DNA of 64,000 nucleotides from Phytohabitans sp036906915 (GTDB lineage: Bacteria; Actinomycetota; Actinomycetes; Mycobacteriales; Micromonosporaceae), in NCBI RefSeq assembly GCF_036906915.1, contig NZ_JBAKHX010000030.1, positions 1 through 64,000 of the forward strand, read 5' to 3'. The first letter of the stretch is position 1. The number at the start of each line of letters is the position of its first letter. Below, piece after piece: positions 32,931-42,183 of the stretch. The position numbers were made by a program, and so were the translations under genes. The notes under the pieces were generated by a model. That model did no database searches and had not been told where the DNA came from. It worked only from the letters and a program-made list of their open reading frames with translations.

Positions 32931-34223
32931 CTACAGCTTCTCGTAGCACGGGCCGTCCAGTGTGTACGCCTTCGCCGTCGGACCGGTGAAGAGATCGCGC
33001 ACCTGGCCGACGCCGGTGGGCGCCGCACGGTCTGCTTTGTAGATGGCGGTCACCCGCACCGCACCCTCGTTCGGGCCGGCCGCGTAGTTGCCGGCGCCCG
33101 ATGGCAACATGCCCTCGTAGTCCACCGACGTCAATGACTTCGCCGCCGCCAGTAGGCCCGCTCGGGTCAGGTCGCCGTCCTCGACCGCCTTCGAAAGGGC
33201 CGCCTTCATCGGGTACGACCACACCCAGCCGGAGGTGTAGCCGTCGTTCGGCGTCGCCGAACCGAGCGCCTCGCGCATCGCCTTGTGCCCGGGGCTGTCC
33301 GTTCCCCAAGCGTTCCACGGCGCCGTCTGCTCGTACCGGGACAGCAGGGCGGGCGCCGACGCGCTCTGCAACAGCGCCGGGTTCCACGTCGGGCTGGTGC
33401 CGATGAAGCGCCCACCGAAGCCGCGCGCCACCGTCTGTCCGATGATCGCCGCCGCGTCCGCTGGACCGGTCGTCACGATCACCACGTCCGGCTTGGCCGT
33501 CAGGATCGCCTGGATCGCGCCGGCCTGCTTGTCGGCGCCGGAGTCGGTCTTCACGGCCGCGAACGTCATGCCCAGCGCCTGGGCGGCGAGCTTGGCGCCG
33601 GCGGCCGCGTCTTCGCCGTAGTCACCGGCCAGGTGCACCGCCATCACGCTCTTCGGGTTGTACACCTCCTTGGCGTAGTCGAGCGCGTTCATCGACTCGA
33701 TGCAGTAGTTGGCGCCCGACTCGATGATCACGTCTTCGAACGCCCAGGCGGACGTCCACGAGGCGGGCGCCGCGACCACGCTGCTCGCCTTGAGGTCGCT
33801 GATGATCGCGGCGGTGGTCGGTGAGCCAAGTGTCTGCGCCAGCCCCAGCACGCTCGGCTTGATCTCCTGGTACACCTGGTTGTGCGTCTGCGGGTTGTAC
33901 TTGTTGTCCCGCACGTACTTGGTCACGTCGACCTCGTACCCGCCGATGCCGCCATCGGTGTTGACCCGCTTCCAGAACGCCTTCTGTGCGTCCGTGATCG
34001 GCACGGCCAAGGCCCGGAACGGGCCCTCGGTCAGGTCGGAGATGATGCCGAGGTATATGCAGCCTTTGCTGGAGTCGGTGGCGCCCGGGCAGGGCTCCGC
34101 GGTCACCCCGACATCGGTCTTGACCTCGCCCTCGCCCGTCTCACTCTCGCCGCCCCGGCACGCGGCGAGCGCGCCCGATACGAGCAGGAGTGCCGCGGCG
34201 CCCAGCGATCCCATTCTGTTCAT
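32931..34223 (-). CDS. branched-chain amino acid/amide-type ABC substrate-binding lipoprotein
   Basis: Extracellular binding protein of 430 residues, anchored by Cys22 in the lipobox SGALAAC. LGIISDLTEGPFRALAVPITDAQKAFWKRVN, GGIGGYEVDV and DVVIVTTGPADAAAIIGQ are typical of LivJ/type 4 peptide-binding proteins. ATG at 34223 is chosen over long upstream extensions because it starts the signal peptide and has GAGGG upstream. It is the last gene of a livF-livG-ligase-livH-livM-livJ operon. The embedded acyl-CoA ligase suggests the cargo is a carboxylic acid rather than an amino acid. Confidence 0.9.
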   Translation of the reverse strand: MNRMGSLGAAALLLVSGALAACRGGESETGEGEVKTDVGVTAEPCPGATDSSKGCIYLGIISDLTEGPFRALAVPITDAQKAFWKRVNTDGGIGGYEVDVTKYVRDNKYNPQTHNQVYQEIKPSVLGLAQTLGSPTTAAIISDLKASSVVAAPASWTSAWAFEDVIIESGANYCIESMNALDYAKEVYNPKSVMAVHLAGDYGEDAAAGAKLAAQALGMTFAAVKTDSGADKQAGAIQAILTAKPDVVIVTTGPADAAAIIGQTVARGFGGRFIGTSPTWNPALLQSASAPALLSRYEQTAPWNAWGTDSPGHKAMREALGSATPNDGYTSGWVWSYPMKAALSKAVEDGDLTRAGLLAAAKSLTSVDYEGMLPSGAGNYAAGPNEGAVRVTAIYKADRAAPTGVGQVRDLFTGPTAKAYTLDGPCYEKL

Positions 34224-34242
34224 TGGAGAGCCCTCACACACG

Positions 34243-35343
34243 TCAGTAGGAGAACGGCCACGCCTTCCAGTAGTTGCGGGCCCGCACCCAGAGGCCGAAC
34301 AGCCCGCGTGGTTCGAAGATGAGGAAGACGATGATGAGTACGCCGTAGAGGATCGTCTCCACCTGGAAGACGTTGGGCACCTCGTTCGGCTGGGTGCTGA
34401 TGAACGGCACCCACGCCTGCAGTTCCCGGGTGAGCCGGGGCAGCAGGGTGATGAAGAACGCCCCGGCGATCGCACCGGAGACCGTACCCGCGCCGCCGAT
34501 CAGCACCATCGCGATGTACTGGACGGACAGCAGCAGGCTGAACGAGCTCGGGTCGAAGTACCCGCTCACCGTGTAGAGCAGGGCACCGGCGCACCCGGCG
34601 TAGAAAGAGGACACGGCGAACGCGATCGTCTTGTACCGCGCCAGGTTGACGCCGATGACGCCGGCCGCGATGTCACGGTCACGGATCGCCGTGAACGCCC
34701 GCCCCACCTTGGACCGGGCCAGGTTGCGTGCCGCGAGGGCGAATACCACCAGTAGGGCCAGCATCAGCCAGAAGAGCTTCTGGTCCCGGGTGCCGTACGC
34801 GTCGGTGCCGGCCAGTTGGTACCCGAAGACCTCCAGCGACGCGGCGGGCCGCCCCACGCCGACCCCACCGGTCAGCGACGACCACTCGCTCGCGATGTGC
34901 TGCCCGATGAAGACCAGGCCGAGCGTGACTATGGCGAGATACAGGCCGCGCAGGCGGGTGGCGAGCGGCGCCACGAGCACGCCGGCGGCCGCCGCGACCA
35001 GGCCGGCGACGGGCAGCCACACCAACATGTTGGGCATCCCGAACCCGACGACGCGGCCATCCGGGTCGCCGCTGACAGCGGCGGCGGTGTACGCGCCGAT
35101 GGCGAGGAAGAACGCGTGGCCCAGGGACACCTGACCGGCGTATCCGGTGACGAGGCCCAACCCGATCGCACCGATCGCCGCCACGCAGCACAGCGCGAGC
35201 AGTTGCAGGATGTCGTCGGTGAGCAGGAAGGGCAGGGCTGCGGCGACCGCCAGCAGCACGCCGAACCACACCCGCTTGGCGGGCGTGTTGAACAACGCCA
35301 TGTCGCTGGCGTACGAGGTGTGCAGCAGCGGCCTCCCCCTCAT
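34243..35343 (-). CDS. livM: LivM-type ABC permease
   Basis: Membrane permease of 366 residues with about nine hydrophobic segments. LGLVTGYAGQVSLGHAFFLAIGAYTAA is the LivM signature, and FTAIRDRDIAAGVIGVNLARYK is the cytoplasmic loop that meets the ATPases. ATG at 35343 overlaps the stop of the LivH gene by four bases (ATGA). Works with LivH as the channel of the importer. Confidence 0.9.
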   Translation of the reverse strand: MRGRPLLHTSYASDMALFNTPAKRVWFGVLLAVAAALPFLLTDDILQLLALCCVAAIGAIGLGLVTGYAGQVSLGHAFFLAIGAYTAAAVSGDPDGRVVGFGMPNMLVWLPVAGLVAAAAGVLVAPLATRLRGLYLAIVTLGLVFIGQHIASEWSSLTGGVGVGRPAASLEVFGYQLAGTDAYGTRDQKLFWLMLALLVVFALAARNLARSKVGRAFTAIRDRDIAAGVIGVNLARYKTIAFAVSSFYAGCAGALLYTVSGYFDPSSFSLLLSVQYIAMVLIGGAGTVSGAIAGAFFITLLPRLTRELQAWVPFISTQPNEVPNVFQVETILYGVLIIVFLIFEPRGLFGLWVRARNYWKAWPFSY

Positions 35344-36224
35344 ACCCGCTCGACCTCCCGGGTGCCGAACAGGCCGTAGGGCCGCACCAGCAGCACGAGG
35401 AGCATCACCACATACGGGGTGATGACGGAGACGTTGCCACCCAGCCACGGCGCGTGGTTCTGGTAGGTGGCGGTCAGTTCCTGGAGCACACCGATCGCGA
35501 GCCCACCGACCACCGCGCCGGGCAGCGAGTCGAGCCCGCCGAGGATGATGACGGGCAGGGCGGTCAGCGCGATGAGCCACAGAGCGGCGTCCACACTGGA
35601 CCCGGCGGCGGCGAAGGTGCCCGCCACTGCCGCGAGCACACCGGCCAGCCCCCAGGAGAGCGCGAAGACGGTGCCCACCGAGACCCCCTGCGCGAGCGCG
35701 GCCTCCTGGTCGTACGCGGCGGCGCGCATCGCGAGGCCCATCCGGGTGAAGCGGAAGAAAGCGAACAGCGCCGCCACGAGCGCTGCGGTGGTGAGGAACG
35801 CGGCGAGGTGACGCTGCTGCATGTCGATGCCGCCCACGCCGACCGTGCGCAGCCCCCACGGGTCCAGCACGTTGCGGACGTCCAAGCCGATGAAGGCGTT
35901 TACGACCACCCGCACGGCGACGTCGACGCCCAGCGTGATGATGGCGACGACGAACGCCGGCCGGCCGATCATCGGCCGCACCGCCAGGCGCTCCACGCCG
36001 AGGGCGAGCAGCCCGGTGAGGACCGCGGCCACCGGCACCGCCACCCAGAAGCTGACCTCCAGCACGAGGTACGTCACCATCGTGACGCCCGCGAGCATGA
36101 ACGCCGGCTGCGCGAAGCTGATCACTCGGGTGGCCTTGTAGATGATGACGAAGCCGAGCGCGAGCAGGGCATAGACGCTGCCGGTGCCGAGCCCGCGCAG
36201 CACCGCCTCGACCAGCTCAGCCAT
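35340..36224 (-). CDS. livH: LivH-type ABC permease
   Basis: Membrane permease of 294 residues with about eight hydrophobic segments. ALLALGFVIIYKATRVISFAQPAFMLAG matches the LivH start, and AAAYDQEAALAQGVSVGTVFALSWGLAG is the ATPase-contact loop. Its start overlaps the ligase stop by eight bases and its stop overlaps LivM by four, so translation is coupled along the operon. Confidence 0.9.
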   Translation of the reverse strand: MAELVEAVLRGLGTGSVYALLALGFVIIYKATRVISFAQPAFMLAGVTMVTYLVLEVSFWVAVPVAAVLTGLLALGVERLAVRPMIGRPAFVVAIITLGVDVAVRVVVNAFIGLDVRNVLDPWGLRTVGVGGIDMQQRHLAAFLTTAALVAALFAFFRFTRMGLAMRAAAYDQEAALAQGVSVGTVFALSWGLAGVLAAVAGTFAAAGSSVDAALWLIALTALPVIILGGLDSLPGAVVGGLAIGVLQELTATYQNHAPWLGGNVSVITPYVVMLLVLLVRPYGLFGTREVERV

Positions 36225-38079
36225 ACATCTCCTCTACCAGGTCGGCGAAGAGGCCGGCGATCGCGGCGCGCTTGACCTTCTGCGTGGCGGTCAGTTCGCC
36301 ATCCTCGTGGTCGAGCTCCTTCGGCAGCATCCGGAACCGCCGCACATGCTCGACCGGTGCCCGCCGCTCGTTCACGCCGTCCACGATGGACTGGACGAGC
36401 GCGCGCACCTCTGGCTTGGCGGACAGATCGCGGTATGTGGTGTAGGCCAGCCCGCGGCGCTGCGCCCACTCCCCGACGGTGTCGGGCTCGATGCCGATGA
36501 GCGCGCCGAGGTACGCCCGGCGGTCGCCCACCAGGATCGCCTCCTTGATGTACGGCGACGCCTTGAGCTCGTTTTCGATCTGGGAGGGGGCGATGTTCTT
36601 GCCACCCGCGGTGATCATGATGTCCTTGGCGCGGTCGGTGATGCGGACGTGCGTGCCGTCGACCCACTCCCCGATGTCGCCGGTGTGCAGCCAGCCGTCT
36701 TCGGTGAGCGCCGCAGCGGTGGCGGCGGGGTCGCGGAAGTAGCCGACGAACGTGCCCGGGTGCCGGGTGAGGATCTCGCCGGTCCGCTCGTCGATCCGCA
36801 GCTCCACACCCTCGTGTGGCTCTCCCACGGTGCCGAGCTTGATGCGGCCCGGCTGGTTGCCGGTCGCCACGGCGGTGTTCTCCGTCATGCCGTACACCTC
36901 GTGCATGGGCACCCCGATGCCCATGAAGAACCGCAGCACGTCCGGCGCGATCGGGGCGGCGCCCGACGCCGCGTACCGCACCCGCCCGACCCCGATCCGC
37001 TCGCGCAGGGCCCGGTAGAAGAACAGCCAGCCGGCGGCGTACATCAGGCGGGTCACGAGCGTGTGCGTGCCGCCGGTGCGCACCAGCGTGTCGCCGATCC
37101 GCCGGGCCACCGCGAGCCAGAGCCGTGCGTTGAGCCGCTTGAGGGGTGAAGCGCTGGCGAGCCTGATGCTCACACCGGCAAGGATCTTCTCCCAGATCCG
37201 GGGTACTCCGAACAGGACGGTGGGCTGTACCTCGCGCAGGTTGGCCTGCACGGTCGCGATCGACTCTGCGAAGTTCACCTGGGTGCCGGCGCCGGCGTTG
37301 AACCACGTCGTGAAGATGCGTTCGGCGACATGGCACAGCGGCAGGTACGACAGCACCAGGTCGCTCGGGCCCGGTGGTGGCGACGTGAACCCGCCGCCGT
37401 CGACCAGCGACCGGATCGCGAAGTCCACGTTGGACACCGACAGCATCGCGCCCTTCGGCGGTCCCGTGGTGCCCGAGGTGTAGATGACGGTAGCGATGTC
37501 GTCGGGACGCGCGGCCGCCATCCGCTCCTCGAGCGCGTCCGGATGGGCGTCCCGGTGCGCCACGCCCATCAGCACCAGGTCTTCCCAGCACATCAACTTC
37601 GGGTGGCGGTACCGGTGCCGGATGCCGCGTGGCTCCAGGTAGACGATGCGTTCGAGGTCGGGGCAGTCGTCGAGCACCGCCAGCGCCTTGTCGACCTGCT
37701 CCTGGTCTTCGGCGACGAGCACCCGGGCGCCCGAGTGGTGCAGCAGGTACCCGACCTCGCTTGCCGGGTTCGTCGGATACAGGCCGACCGTGGCGGCGCG
37801 TACCGCGACGGTGGCGACGTCGGTGACGAGCCACTCCTTGCGGTTCTCGGCGTGGATGGCCACCCGGTCGCCCGGCTCGATTCCCAGTGCCAGCAGCGCG
37901 TGCGCGACGGTCTGCGCGGTGTCCCAGTACTCCGCCCAGGTGACCTCCTGCCAGATGCCGAAGTCCTTCTCCCGCATGGCGATCGCGTCCGGTGTCGCGC
38001 GCGCGTGCTCGCGTACCCGAGATGCGATCGTCGTCGCGGCCTTAACCTGGGTCGAGGTCATGCCAGCTGACTCAGTCAT
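36217..38079 (-). CDS. AMP-forming acyl-CoA synthetase inside the liv operon
   Basis: Adenylate-forming ligase of 620 residues that activates a carboxylic acid with ATP and CoA. The P-loop-like YTSGTTGPPKGAM lies near 199, with EVYGMTENTAV and LHTGDIGEWVDGTHVRITDRAKDIMITAGGKNIAPSQIEN marking the hinge and C-terminal lid. The sequence resembles long-chain acyl-CoA synthetases (FadD15/AMP-dependent type). Overlaps of four and eight bases with livG and livH show it belongs to the transporter operon, so uptake and activation of an acid substrate are probably linked. The substrate could be a fatty, aromatic or dicarboxylic acid. Confidence 0.9.
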   Translation of the reverse strand: MTESAGMTSTQVKAATTIASRVREHARATPDAIAMREKDFGIWQEVTWAEYWDTAQTVAHALLALGIEPGDRVAIHAENRKEWLVTDVATVAVRAATVGLYPTNPASEVGYLLHHSGARVLVAEDQEQVDKALAVLDDCPDLERIVYLEPRGIRHRYRHPKLMCWEDLVLMGVAHRDAHPDALEERMAAARPDDIATVIYTSGTTGPPKGAMLSVSNVDFAIRSLVDGGGFTSPPPGPSDLVLSYLPLCHVAERIFTTWFNAGAGTQVNFAESIATVQANLREVQPTVLFGVPRIWEKILAGVSIRLASASPLKRLNARLWLAVARRIGDTLVRTGGTHTLVTRLMYAAGWLFFYRALRERIGVGRVRYAASGAAPIAPDVLRFFMGIGVPMHEVYGMTENTAVATGNQPGRIKLGTVGEPHEGVELRIDERTGEILTRHPGTFVGYFRDPAATAAALTEDGWLHTGDIGEWVDGTHVRITDRAKDIMITAGGKNIAPSQIENELKASPYIKEAILVGDRRAYLGALIGIEPDTVGEWAQRRGLAYTTYRDLSAKPEVRALVQSIVDGVNERRAPVEHVRRFRMLPKELDHEDGELTATQKVKRAAIAGLFADLVEEMYG

Positions 38080-38855
38080 GTGGGTTGCACCTCGCCCAGA
38101 TAGGCGCGGATGACGTCCGGGTGGTGCTGGATGTCGGCGGGCGGCCCCGTGGCCACCGCCCTGCCGAAGTCGACCACCAGGACCCGGTCGGCCAGGTCCA
38201 TCACCAGGCCCATGTCGTGCTCGACCAGCACGATCGGGATGTCGAGCTCGTCACGGATGTCGAGGATGAAGCGGGCCATGTCTTCGGTCTCCTCGACGTT
38301 CATCCCGCCGACCGGTTCGTCGAGCAGGAGCAGCTTCGGCTCCATGGCGAGCGCCCGTCCCAACTCGACCCGCTTCTGTACGCCGTACGGCAGCAGCCCG
38401 ACCGGCAGGCGGCGCCACTGCTCCAGTTCCAGGAAGTCGACGATCTGCTCGACGGCGGCGCGGGCGGCGAGTTCCGCGCGCCGCGCCCGGCCGAGCCACG
38501 CGATCGCGGACAGCGGCCCGTAATGGATGTGGTTGTGCCGCCCGAGCATCAGGTTGTCGAGCACGGTGAGGTTCGCGAACAGCTCGACGTTCTGGAACGT
38601 GCGCGCCATGCCGAGCGCGGCGATCTGGTGCGGCCGCCTGCCGACCAGGTCGGTGCCGTCGAAGACCACCCGGCCGGACCGGGGCCGGTAGACGCCGGAC
38701 AGCACGTTGAAGATGGACGTCTTGCCGGCGCCGTTCGGGCCGATGACCGCGAAGAGCTCCTGCCGCCCCACCGTGAAGCTCACCCCGTCGATCGCCTTCA
38801 CGCCGGCGAAGCTGAGGTGGACGTCCGTGAACTCGAGGATCGTCATGACAACCAC
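38076..38855 (-). CDS. livG: LivG-type ABC ATPase
   Basis: Cytoplasmic ATPase of 259 residues. Walker A reads GPNGAGKTS (about 38-46) and Walker B LLLLDEPVGGM. The family's LSGVYRPRSG and QNVELFANLTVLDNLMLGRH follow the pattern of LivG. The signature motif reads LLPYGVQKRVELGRALA, a normal LivG variant. It overlaps the ligase gene by four bases and livF by 13. Confidence 0.92.
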   Translation of the reverse strand: MVVMTILEFTDVHLSFAGVKAIDGVSFTVGRQELFAVIGPNGAGKTSIFNVLSGVYRPRSGRVVFDGTDLVGRRPHQIAALGMARTFQNVELFANLTVLDNLMLGRHNHIHYGPLSAIAWLGRARRAELAARAAVEQIVDFLELEQWRRLPVGLLPYGVQKRVELGRALAMEPKLLLLDEPVGGMNVEETEDMARFILDIRDELDIPIVLVEHDMGLVMDLADRVLVVDFGRAVATGPPADIQHHPDVIRAYLGEVQPT

Positions 38856-39616
38856 CGCTTACGCCGCCGGTAGTGCTTCACGTCGCGGAAGCTCTTGCGC
38901 CCCAGCCCCAGGTAGAACTCGCGGATGTCGTCGTCGGCGAGCAGCTGCGCGGCCGGCTTGTCGAGCACCACCCGGCCGGTCTCCAGCACGTACCCGTGAC
39001 TCGCGATCGACAGCGCCATCGTGGCGTTCTGCTCGACGAGCAGGATGCCGGTGCCGCGCTTGTTGATCGCCATGATGATCTCGCGCACCTGCTCCACCAG
39101 CCGCGGCGCCAGCCCCAGGCTCGGCTCGTCGAGCAGTAGGTAGCGCGGGTCGGCCATGAGCGCCCGACCGATCGCCAGCATCTGCTGCTCGCCACCGGAC
39201 AGGTACCCGGCGGTCCGGCGGCGCCGCTCGGCGAGTACCGCAAACAGGTCGAACACGTCGTCGAGGCGCGCCTTGATCCGCTCTGGGCTGGTGTGGCCGC
39301 CGATCCGGAGGTTCTCCTCGACGGTCAGCTCCGCGAAGATCCGCCTGGCCTCCATCACCTGGCAGATTCCCCGGCGCACCAGCGCCGCCGGCCGCAGGTG
39401 GTGCACGGGTACGCCGTCGAGCGTCACCGCGCCCTTCGTCACCTCGCCGTCGTGCACGTCGAGCAGGCCCGTGATCGCGCGCAGGAGGGTGGTCTTGCCG
39501 GCACCGTTCGCGCCAAGCAGCGCGACGACCCCGCCAGGCGGGACTGTGACGCTGACGCCTCGCAGCACCAGCATCACGTCGTCGTAGACGACCTCGAGGT
39601 TCCGCACCTGCAACAT
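38843..39616 (-). CDS. livF: LivF-type ABC ATPase
   Basis: Cytoplasmic ATPase of 257 residues, first gene of the operon. Walker A is GANGAGKTT (about 34-42), the signature YLSGGEQQMLAIGRALM and Walker B LLLDEPSLGLAP. It pairs with LivG to energise the importer. A short inverted repeat (CTTGTG/CACAAG) lies just upstream of the start. Confidence 0.92.
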   Translation of the reverse strand: MLQVRNLEVVYDDVMLVLRGVSVTVPPGGVVALLGANGAGKTTLLRAITGLLDVHDGEVTKGAVTLDGVPVHHLRPAALVRRGICQVMEARRIFAELTVEENLRIGGHTSPERIKARLDDVFDLFAVLAERRRRTAGYLSGGEQQMLAIGRALMADPRYLLLDEPSLGLAPRLVEQVREIIMAINKRGTGILLVEQNATMALSIASHGYVLETGRVVLDKPAAQLLADDDIREFYLGLGRKSFRDVKHYRRRKRWLS

Positions 39617-39628
39617 CGCCCGACGCTC

Positions 39629-39648
39629 CTTGTGTTCTACATCACAAG
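39629..39648. promoter_or_regulatory. inverted repeat upstream of livF, candidate operator
   Basis: CTTGTG at 39629-39634 and CACAAG at 39643-39648 form an inverted repeat 13 bp before the livF start. A TetR- or GntR-type regulator could bind here, but none is encoded next to the operon. The rest of 39649-39829 is non-coding and shows no other clear element. Confidence 0.35.
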
Positions 39649-39829
39649 TTACCGGTCATTTAACTAGAACTAACAAGGTCGTCAAGCGACGGTTTGGTCT
39701 CGATCCAACACGCTCGGTAACGACACCTACCTTGATGGACTAATCACCCTCCTGCCACTTTCGTCTCAGCGATGATCACGTTAGGTTGGAGCGGCTGGTC
39801 CGGTCGTCAGTCACTCCCCCGGGTGGCGC

Positions 39830-39978
39830 CGGCCCGGTGCTGCCGAATCGCAAATCACGACTACGGTCAGTGAGCGAACCGGGGACCCACCTTGTGCAAT
39901 GGGGTGAATCCGCACTCGTGCGGTAGGGCGTCCTTCCCGCCCGAATCCGTCAGCTAACCCGGTAGGCGGCCTGCGGAA
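39830..39978 (+). promoter_or_regulatory. c-di-AMP (ydaO-yuaA) riboswitch
   Basis: The leader of the NlpC/P60 gene carries the conserved blocks of the ydaO-yuaA class in order: ctgccgaatcgc (39840-39851), gaaccggggaccca (39875-39888), aatggggtgaatc (39898-39910) and ccgaatccgtcagctaaccc (39941-39960), then ggtaggcgg. In actinobacteria this RNA often precedes cell-wall hydrolase genes and shuts them off when c-di-AMP is high. Ends are approximate. Confidence 0.9.
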
Positions 39979-39990
39979 GAGGGGTCACGT

Positions 39991-40950
39991 TTGTCACCCG
40001 CGCGTACGCTGCTGCGCGCCCTCGTACTGCTCGGTGTGGGCATCGGGCTGACAGTGCCGGCGGTTGCCGCACAGGCGGAGCCGTCCGCGAGCGAGCTGAC
40101 GCAGCAGATCAACAAGGCGTCGACGGAGCTGGAAAAGATCGTCGAGGCGTACAACAAGGCCGGAGAGGACCTCAAGACCACCAAGGCCGCCGCGCAGGCG
40201 GTCGCCACCAAGCTCGGCCCGCTGGAACAGGAACTCGCCGTCGCCGACGCGGAGGTCGGTCGGATGGCCGCCGTCGCGTACCGGTCTGGCCGGCTGGCCA
40301 ACGCCAACGCACTGCTTGAAGGCGGCACCGGCAGCGTCGTCGACCGCCTGGGCGTACTCGACAAGCTGGCCCGCGACCGCCAGGCCCAGGTTGCCGGCTT
40401 CACGGCGACGCAGCAGCGGTATCTCGACGAGAAGTCGAAGCTCGACATCGCGCAGGCCAAGCAGACCGCGCAGGTGAATGAGCTCGCGACGGGCAAGAAG
40501 AAGATCGAGTCGGATCTCGCCAAGCTGTACGAGATGCGAGAGAAGGCGTACGGCTCGGCGACCACGTCGAGCGGCTCGTACACCGGCACGATCCCGTCGG
40601 TCTCTGGCCAGGCGGGCGTCGCGGTGCGGTTCGCATACAACGCGATCGGCACCCCGTACGTGTGGGCGGCCGAGGGGCCGAACGGCTACGACTGCTCGGG
40701 CCTGACGCTCGCCGCGTGGCGGGCCGCAGGCAAGACACTGCCGCACAACGCCGCGATGCAGTGGGACAAGGTGGCACACATCGGCCGAGGTTCGCTGCAA
40801 CCGGGAGACCTGGTGTTCTACAGCGGTCTCGGACACGTGGGCATCTACGTGGGCAGTGGCAAGGTGATCCATGCCCCGCAGGCCGGCGAATCGGTGAAGC
40901 TCTCCAGCGTCGACATGATGACCCCATACGGCTACGGCCGCGTCCGCTAG
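39991..40950 (+). CDS. secreted NlpC/P60 peptidoglycan endopeptidase
   Basis: Cell-wall hydrolase of 319 residues cutting peptide stems. Start is TTG at 39991, supported by GAGGGG about 8 bp upstream and by a clean signal peptide (1 to about 29, ending AQA). Residues about 32-190 form a long coiled coil typical of RipA/CwlO-type enzymes. The catalytic domain (about 205-319) has Cys235 in YDCSGL, His282 in LGHVGIYVG and His294 in IHAP. The c-di-AMP riboswitch directly upstream connects it to envelope-stress or osmotic signalling. Confidence 0.94.
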   Translation: MSPARTLLRALVLLGVGIGLTVPAVAAQAEPSASELTQQINKASTELEKIVEAYNKAGEDLKTTKAAAQAVATKLGPLEQELAVADAEVGRMAAVAYRSGRLANANALLEGGTGSVVDRLGVLDKLARDRQAQVAGFTATQQRYLDEKSKLDIAQAKQTAQVNELATGKKKIESDLAKLYEMREKAYGSATTSSGSYTGTIPSVSGQAGVAVRFAYNAIGTPYVWAAEGPNGYDCSGLTLAAWRAAGKTLPHNAAMQWDKVAHIGRGSLQPGDLVFYSGLGHVGIYVGSGKVIHAPQAGESVKLSSVDMMTPYGYGRVR

Positions 40951-40964
40951 CTGTTCGGTTCCAT

Positions 40965-40995
40965 ACGGGCCGCGGCATCGGCTGCCGCGGCCCGT
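40965..40995 (+). terminator. terminator after the NlpC/P60 gene
   Basis: A perfect 13-bp stem (40965-40977 with 40983-40995) around tcggc begins 14 bp after the stop codon and is followed by TGG. Confidence 0.85.
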
Positions 40996-41126
40996 TGGTG
41001 TCGGCGTGTCGTGGGGCCGTGTACTTCGCGCTGACGCAACGGAGCACCCAGTGGTTCGCCGCCGCACCGCCCGAACCGCGGGCACCGCGCGGAGCTGGGT
41101 GCTTGAACCAGCCCCTGAATAGACAG

Positions 41127-41166
41127 GCGAGCGGCCGGCGTCCCACACTAGACGCCGGCCGCTCGC
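41127..41166. terminator. bidirectional terminator
   Basis: A perfect 16-bp stem (41127-41142 with 41151-41166) around an 8-base loop is followed on the plus strand by TATTTGT. It stands between the NlpC/P60 gene and the converging sigma-factor gene, 15 bp from the latter's stop. Confidence 0.88.
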
Positions 41167-41181
41167 TATTTGTCGATGCTG

Positions 41182-42183
41182 TTATGCCGCCTGGAGACCC
41201 TCGGCCCGGGCCAGCTCGCGGAGCCGGCCGAGCGCCTGGATCTCAAGCTGGCGGATGCGCTCCCGCGACAGCGAGAACCGCGACGCCACCTCGGTGAGCG
41301 AGTGCTCCCGGCCGTCTTCGAGCCCGTACCGGGCGCGCATGATGCCGGCCGACCGGTCGTCGAGGTGGTTGAGCAGACCCTCGATGCGCTGCCGCTCCAG
41401 GCCGGTGAGCACGATCTCTTCCGGCGACGGAGCGTCGCTGTCGGCCACCAGGTCGCCGAGGTTGGTGTCGCCGTCGTCGCCGACCGGTGTGTCGAGCGAC
41501 ACGGTGTCCTGCGACCAGCGCACCAGCTCGTGCACCCGCTCGACGGGCACGCCCAGCGCGACCGCGATCTGCTCCGGCTCGGGGTCGCTGCCGAGCTCAC
41601 GGGTGAGCTGGCGGGCGACGTTGCGCATCCGGTTGACGTCTTCGACCAGGTGCACCGGCAGCCGCACGGTGCGCTCCTGCTGTGCGATCGCCCGGCTGAT
41701 CGCCTGGCGGATCCACCAGGTGGCATACGTCGAGAACTTGAACCCGCGCTCGTAGTCGAACTTCTCGACCGCGCGCACCAGGCCGGTGTTGCCCTCCTGG
41801 ATCAGGTCGAGCATCGGCATGCCAGACCGCACGTATCGCCGCGCGATCGACACGACCAGCCGTAGGTTTGCCCTGATGAACAGATCCTTGGCCCGCTCGC
41901 CCTCGATGACGAGGCGCTCCAGCTCTTCCGCGCCCACGCCCTGCGGCACCTTCCCCTCGTCGAGGAGGTGCTCCGCGTACAGCCCGGCCTCGATCGCCTT
42001 GGAGAGGTCGACCTCTGTGGCGGCGTCGAGCAGCGGCGTGCGTGAGATCTCGTGCAGATAGACGCCGACCAGGTCGCGTTCCTCGGCGACCTCGTCCGTG
42101 CGCATCACCACATTGCTTTCCACGTCGCTCACGATCCCCTCGCTCGCCCCACTTGCCTTGTTACCTGCTGTCCCGACGTTCAT
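41182..42183 (-). CDS. sigB: primary-like RNA polymerase sigma factor (group 2, SigB/Hrd type)
   Basis: Sigma-70 factor of 333 residues with regions 1.2 to 4.2. Region 1.2 starts DLVGVYLHEISRTPLL, region 2 has RANLRLVVSIARRY and DLIQEGNTGLVRAVEKFDYERGFKFSTYATWWIRQAISRA, and region 4.2 has LTEVASRFSLSRERIRQLEIQALGRLR. The short N-terminus, lacking the long acidic region of HrdB, points to a group 2 factor. ATG at 42183 with GGGAGGG upstream was chosen; earlier in-frame starts lack an RBS. Confidence 0.92.
   Translation of the reverse strand: MNVGTAGNKASGASEGIVSDVESNVVMRTDEVAEERDLVGVYLHEISRTPLLDAATEVDLSKAIEAGLYAEHLLDEGKVPQGVGAEELERLVIEGERAKDLFIRANLRLVVSIARRYVRSGMPMLDLIQEGNTGLVRAVEKFDYERGFKFSTYATWWIRQAISRAIAQQERTVRLPVHLVEDVNRMRNVARQLTRELGSDPEPEQIAVALGVPVERVHELVRWSQDTVSLDTPVGDDGDTNLGDLVADSDAPSPEEIVLTGLERQRIEGLLNHLDDRSAGIMRARYGLEDGREHSLTEVASRFSLSRERIRQLEIQALGRLRELARAEGLQAA

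Noticed and set aside
34243..35859. 538-codon LivM frame with a long N-terminal extension
   Set aside because: The extra part overlaps livH out of frame; ATG 35343 with the ATGA overlap is the better start.
36122..37834. 570-codon frame overlapping the acyl-CoA ligase on the same strand
   Set aside because: It is a shifted frame of the ligase gene, which carries intact family motifs in its own frame.
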